DNA from: Saccoglossus kowalevskii
Lineage: Eukaryota; Hemichordata; Enteropneusta; Harrimaniidae
Direction: 5' to 3'
Length of the DNA: 11,008 nt
Assembly (NCBI RefSeq): GCF_000003605.2
Contig: NW_003155249.1
Location: 229,977 to 240,984 of the forward strand
Numbering within the stretch: position 1 is the stretch's first letter; each line of letters begins with the position of its first letter. Positions 7,025 to 11,008 of this stretch are shown here, in pieces. The notes under the pieces were generated by a model. The model was not told the origin of the DNA. It saw only the letters and a program-made list of their open reading frames with translations, and made no database searches. Both the position numbers and the translations under genes were made by a program.

Positions 7025-7204
7025 AAAAATGGGCGTGGTCAAATTGATTCACAGTCAATTCGTCTAAATTCACATTCACCCCAATGCATTTGTCCCAATG
7101 CCTCAGGTCAGCCTTACGATCTTGTGCATGGTGATGTCGATTTCTATGCTGGTGTGCAAGAAGTTGTCAATTTCGATGAACATATGTGTGCTCTGTCTTG
7201 TTGA
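7025..7204 (+). other. Open plus-strand frame of 59 codons, no start, unrecognised
   Basis: The stretch between stops includes PNASGQPYDLVHGDVDFYAG and VQEVVNFDEHM, which has protein-like composition, in locally higher GC. It ends at the edge of the palindrome-rich element. No good splice acceptor and no family match are apparent; it may be an exon relic, a transposon relic or chance. Confidence 0.2.
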
Positions 7205-7450
7205 TAGGTAGCTGCGGTTCCGTAGCTCTTTGATGCAACCTACAATCAAATTTCGCCCTAACATGTAAATAATGCGATCGGCAACATAGGGCTATGATTC
7301 CACAGCTAGTTGATAGGTATAGGTAGCCTAGTAGCCCGAGTACAGTTCTGTAGGTTGGCATCATACTGCTGATCATTCCCCCAATCAATCGGCCCGGATC
7401 ATCAGCGGTAGGAGGTCAACCTACACTACAGGACTGTACTCAGGGCTAGG
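7199..7450. repeat. Palindrome-rich fold-back element
   Basis: The clearest pair is 7327-7377 with the reverse complement of 7397-7450: about 50-base arms with small gaps, sharing CCTAG, GAGTACAGT, CTGTA, GGTTG and GCTGAT. A second inverted pair is GATGCAACCTACA (7232-7244) with TGTAGGTTGGCATC (7350-7363). GTTGATAGGTA also occurs twice in direct orientation (7200-7210 and 7309-7319). The nested pattern suits a fold-back or palindromic MITE-type element. No coding frame is supported. Confidence 0.65.
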
Positions 7451-7549
7451 TGTGAATACTTCAACATGTTGATGAGATGTTTGAATTTTGTTAAATTACC
7501 TGCAAATAAGATTTCCTAATTCAGACAAATAAAGTGTAGATATTAAATG

Positions 7550-8350
7550 AACGTTCAACGACGCCGGTTTTCTTCAGATTACGTGTAACCAAAAGTAATG
7601 GCTTAATTGAGATAACGTTGGTGGGTTTTTTTCCTGACAACAATTTTAAAAGGCATGACTCCTCTTGGGCGCAGACATTTTGCATCCCAAGATGCAAGTT
7701 AACCACGAGCAGGTTGCAAGGATTTCTGGGTAAAACGCAAAGCTGAAAATGGCGACCAGATAAAAAGTGTATTCGGTGATTTATTTCTGAGAATATGTGT
7801 TTATGGCATTATCATGTAAGTAGCAGTAACACTCGATCACACTCGCTTAAAATGACTCTTACTGTATTCATGCATTTATTTTTACTTCTAAGTTAGTTGG
7901 TGTGGCTAATTTCGAAATCTGTCACTCCCGGCTGATCGAGTAAGAACGAGCATTTTCAGTAAGATGTCTTGACGGTACGTCATAAGAGTTAACACTGACA
8001 GGCGGATACTTGTCACCCGTCCTATTTTATGACAGATCACTAGCATAACAGTTACAAACAACAACGCCGACAGATTAACATTCTCTTCCAGTATTGTTTA
8101 TTTCTTTACGTTGACTGGCATTCGGACTATTGTTCTTCCACTTCCGCATTCGTTTCTTATTATTGTGATAGTAGTTTTATTACGTGTATCAAAATGGCTG
8201 TCTTGGATTTCAACGGAAACGTAATTTTAAGTCGAATTAATTAGGGTGCCAATTCGCGGTAGATTCTAGTAATATAATATTCGGTCTGTTTGACATTCGC
8301 CGATTAACTGTCATGTTTACGCGATTTCTCTGAGACCTATGCATGGTAAT
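7550..8350. promoter_or_regulatory. CpG-retaining, promoter-like stretch
   Basis: By eye CpG occurs about as often as base composition predicts, whereas flanking DNA such as 8440-8900 is depleted roughly two-fold. It contains AAAATGGCG (7746-7754, YY1-like), a strong donor CAT|GTAAGT (7816, plus strand), CTTCCGCATTCG (ETS-like) and GACGGTACGTC. On the minus strand a CAG|GTAATT donor lies at 7500-7499. It may be the distal promoter of MTRF1L, a divergent plus-strand promoter, or both. The ATG at 7749 opens only four codons before TAA. Confidence 0.35.
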
Positions 8351-8570
8351 GAAAGGTTAACTTTGTTATATGTTAAGTAATGTAATATTTCGATACCGAT
8401 ACCTGAATAGTAATAATACTCTTTTATAAATACAGGAAACGCATTCAAAAACAAAAACAGTATTCTCACTCCATCAAACAACAGTAAAAATAATGTGAAT
8501 TAAATCTAATATTACTAATATGAATCACAGCATTTGTACTAGATTATCCATAGTTGCATATTTTAATATA

Positions 8571-8723
8571 TTATTGTGGCTTGGATGATGTGTACCCATG
8601 ATATCTATCAACGAACCACTTTATAGCATTCCTTAATTTATCAAGATAAATTTGAGTGTCGTTAAAAGCTTGTCTCAAGTGCTTTTGGCATTCTTTAGTG
8701 TTCAATACCACTGAGTTGTTTAA
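8571..8723 (-). CDS. Candidate terminal exon of the same small gene
   Basis: The minus-strand frame reads VVLNTKECQKHLRQAFNDTQ, then IYLDKLRNAIKWFVDRYHGY, then TSSKPQ and TAA (8573-8571). It is strongly helical and charged and looks like real protein. The frame is also open for about 14 more codons toward 8757. Acceptor-like CAACTCAG (ending at 8712) or TTATCAG (ending at 8732) both require one base carried over, whereas the best donor of the 9025-9156 block ends at phase 0. The two blocks therefore do not join by the simplest splice; a further exon or a weaker donor (GTAA|GTCAGA) would be needed. The exact 5' limit is uncertain. Confidence 0.45.
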   Translation of the reverse strand, partial: LNNSVVLNTKECQKHLRQAFNDTQIYLDKLRNAIKWFVDRYHGYTSSKPQ

Positions 8724-9024
8724 AACAATAACTGATAATGTTTGTGTTGTTGAATATGAATTTTGCGTGATGAAACAAAAAATAACTTAAAAAATAAGGT
8801 ATTTTATTTTGCAATGAATGAGTTCAAATTTATCTGACTGCTAATGTATGTTTTATCTAACATTTTTTTATTTTGAGAAAAAAAAAATGTCTGGGCCTCT
8901 TTCGCCTAATATTAACCCTAGCCTCCATCGCTCTTAGACTTTTTTAATTATTCAAAAAATAAAACATTCATCCTTAAATTCAGCGAAATCTTATTTTAGT
9001 TGGCAAGCCCTAAATCTGACTTAC

Positions 9025-9156
9025 TCTGGTGAAGTAAATCAATGGAAAATATAATTTCTCATCTTCAAAGAAAATCCTGTCTTGATCCTCAATTCTGTAA
9101 AATCCTAGTTGATAAGCCTTGTCTTCTAGATGTGATGTTAATTCCCGAGTAGACAT
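9025..9156 (-). CDS. Candidate first coding exon of an unrecognised small gene
   Basis: On the minus strand ATG (9156-9154) opens 44 codons beginning MSTRELTSHLEDKAYQLGFY, then RIEDQDRIFFEDEKL and YFPLIYFTR. It ends at a strong donor, CCAGA|GTAAGTC, in phase 0; unspliced, the frame would stop six codons later. An in-frame TAG lies 18 bases before the ATG, so this is a plausible true start. Composition (charged, mixed, few repeats) is far more protein-like than the surrounding AT-rich DNA. I do not recognise the family. A second coding-looking block lies at 8571-8723. Confidence 0.5.
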
Positions 9157-11008
9157 TTTAATGGCTTTTTTCTATTTTTTTTTCATTTGAGGCACATCTG
9201 AGGCCTGCTATTGAGGTCATAATGTTGATTGTCTGAAGTGAGCGTATACATCACCTATTTTCACATTGTCTTTGTTATATGTTATTGGTAATTTATAATG
9301 CAATGTGTTAGAACCTATGTACAATGTAAGCACATAATCACTGGCATAGTATTAGCTTTATCATTGACATTGCAACATTGCTCTGATCGTGTCTCCCAAG
9401 ACACTTTGTCATAAAAAAATCGTATCTTAGATATACTTAATATAACGTGTATAGTCACACAACATGACAGTTTTAGCATTTATTGTGGCTGCCTTTGTGC
9501 TCTTAGTTTATCAGCCATTCAAAGCGCCTAGTCTAATTGCTAAAATCAATTATGTTGCTGTTCCATTTACCATTTAACCTCCCTCATATCACATAATTAC
9601 ACTCACTTGAAAGACTTCAGTTTGGCTGTGAATAATTAATGCTTTGAATGTACATGTTTGCTCTGGGGCCTCCTATTACAGGGGGTGTTGGTGGCTGATA
9701 AATATAGATTTTGATACAAAGGTTCATGTCATTTTTTTCATCAAATCACAAGAGTTTAAATATTCCAATGTTCTAGATACAGATAATTTATATTGTTTTA
9801 ATTAATTAATTATTTATTTAATTAAATCATATTTCAGATAGGGTACAATTAAATCTGAAGTGATACAAGTTAAGTTAATAGCATGGCTGCATATTTTTAT
9901 TATTATGCAAAATTATAATTTCTGTTTAATAATCCCACTCCATTTTCTCTCCCAAAGTGAAACACAAAAGTGTATCATTTCTGCTGATTTTGGTGCAGAA
10001 TAACAGAATTTGAATTATGGATTTTAAATAAACAGTCTTTATTCAGCAGATATTTTTATACATCTCATTAAGTGATAAAATACTTGCTAGAAAAAAATTG
10101 TGTATTTTTATAGGAGGGATACAGTTTCTTAAAAAACATGAAAAATTACCATCCTTGCTGGCCAAGGTCTTACCACTATTGAGATTCTGAATTCAGTGAT
10201 TGTGTATTGAAGTGTGCCCTCTTTGGCTTTTCAACATCTTTTGCCGTACATATATAGATCTATTTTACAGACATCATATACATTATCTCTTAGTAGAACC
10301 ACACACAGGTATGAGGGGTTGGGGTTTGAGTATGAGAAACAGTAAGAATTTGGACAATGCTAATAGAAGTATATACATGTAACACTACAGGTAATAATTT
10401 AATTTAATTTCAGTCTGAAATTTGCAATGGGAAATCGTTTCTCTATTATAGAAAATCTACTTAGATCTGGTTAATAGGACTATCATGTACACCTATAATT
10501 TATTTTAACGCAGTCCATGCTGCAAATGATTGTAGTAAGACAGTTTTCCAAAAAAAATTATTTTATTTCAAAACTTCTAAAGAAAACAGATAAATGCATG
10601 CCCTCAAAATGTTTTAGATGTATAGCATATACTGACCTAAAAATTGAAATTATTGATGTGGATCTCTTTGCACATATTTCAGAAATATTTCAGGGAAACA
10701 CTTTTACATCTGCCATTTTGTTTCTCCCCAAATCACTAGAGGAAGTAATCAGACTTTGTTATTTGTTTTGATAAATTATTTGTTGAAGAATTTGATATTA
10801 AAAAAATCGAACATTTTTTTTTCTCAAATTGCTCACCAAGAGTTTTTTTTTTATTTCTGTTGTTTTTTTGTTGTTGTTGAAAATACTTTATTTTATCATG
10901 TAGTTGATGCCTTCAGGGGATGTTATTCATCCAAGTTTTGATATAAGTATCCTTGCAATTTGCCTGCAGCATAATCTTGAATGGCCCAGAGTCAAGGGGT
11001 CAATTGGA
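9157..11008. other. AT-rich stretch with no supported gene
   Basis: It contains a TTAA/ATTT-rich low-complexity tract (about 9796-9830), poly-A and poly-T runs (10811-10870) and scattered short frames. The longest frame (10517-10771, plus) has AT-driven composition and no recognisable motif. A 37-codon hydrophobic frame (9464-9577, plus, starting MTVLAFIVAAFVLLVYQPF) looks like a signal anchor but has no other support. The upstream region of the small minus-strand gene should lie just right of 9156; no clear promoter motif is visible. Confidence 0.6.

Noticed and set aside
7167-7388. 73-codon minus-strand frame
   Set aside because: It lies across the palindrome-rich element, whose repeats explain it better than coding selection.
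7521-7706. 61-codon minus-strand frame in the promoter-like region
   Set aside because: No motif and no start context. It is more simply part of a possible non-coding leader.
8881-8940. Short minus-strand frame starting MEARVNIRRKRPR as an exon between the two blocks of the small gene
   Set aside because: Its boundaries lack good splice signals, and the frame does not resolve the phase conflict.
9464-9577. 37-codon hydrophobic plus-strand frame resembling a signal peptide or anchor
   Set aside because: Only composition supports it. AT-rich DNA readily encodes Leu/Val/Ile/Phe runs, and there is no downstream domain or splice donor to extend it.
10517-10771. 84-codon plus-strand frame at the right end
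   Set aside because: AT-driven composition, no recognisable motif, no clear splice or promoter context. A frame of this length is not surprising in DNA this AT-rich.

Overview
The window looks like nuclear DNA from an animal, probably an invertebrate. It is AT-rich. Its one clearly recognisable gene is split by five spliceosomal introns, and the non-coding DNA holds a minisatellite, a MITE-like element, fragments of non-LTR retrotransposons and many palindromes. I cannot name the species. There is no operon, phage or CRISPR structure. I found no novel multi-gene system.

The main gene fills 508..6223 on the minus strand. It is a complete mitochondrial class I peptide chain release factor of the mtRF1a (MTRF1L) type. 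The six coding exons are 6223-5692, 5084-5002, 4525-4339, 3629-3466, 3081-2964 and 866-508. They join in frame to 480 codons plus TGA. The GGQ catalytic loop and the PxT stop-codon-reading motif are both intact. Four introns are GT-AG; intron 2 appears to be GC-AG. A polyadenylation signal lies about 25 bases after the stop.

Intron contents: intron 1 holds the 3' tail of a CR1/L2-like retroelement and a poly-C run. Intron 2 holds a coiled-coil-like reading-frame remnant. Intron 3 holds an (ATTT)n run. Intron 4 holds an inverted copy of the gene's own 5' end, start codon included. Intron 5 (2.1 kb) holds a TA-flanked MITE-like element, a coding-looking plus-strand fragment, a degenerate ~29-bp tandem repeat and small palindromes. 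A 41-bp minisatellite and a long imperfect palindrome lie just beyond the 3' end.

Upstream of the gene (6247-8500) are a probable proximal promoter, a 5'-truncated non-LTR retrotransposon end, a palindrome-rich element (about 7199-7450) and a CpG-retaining, promoter-like stretch (about 7550-8350) with candidate splice donors on both strands.

At 8571-9156 on the minus strand are two short coding-looking blocks. I read them as a small, unrecognised second gene: one block starts with ATG and ends at a strong splice donor, the other ends with TAA. How they join is unresolved. The rest, 9157-11008, is AT-rich with no convincing gene.
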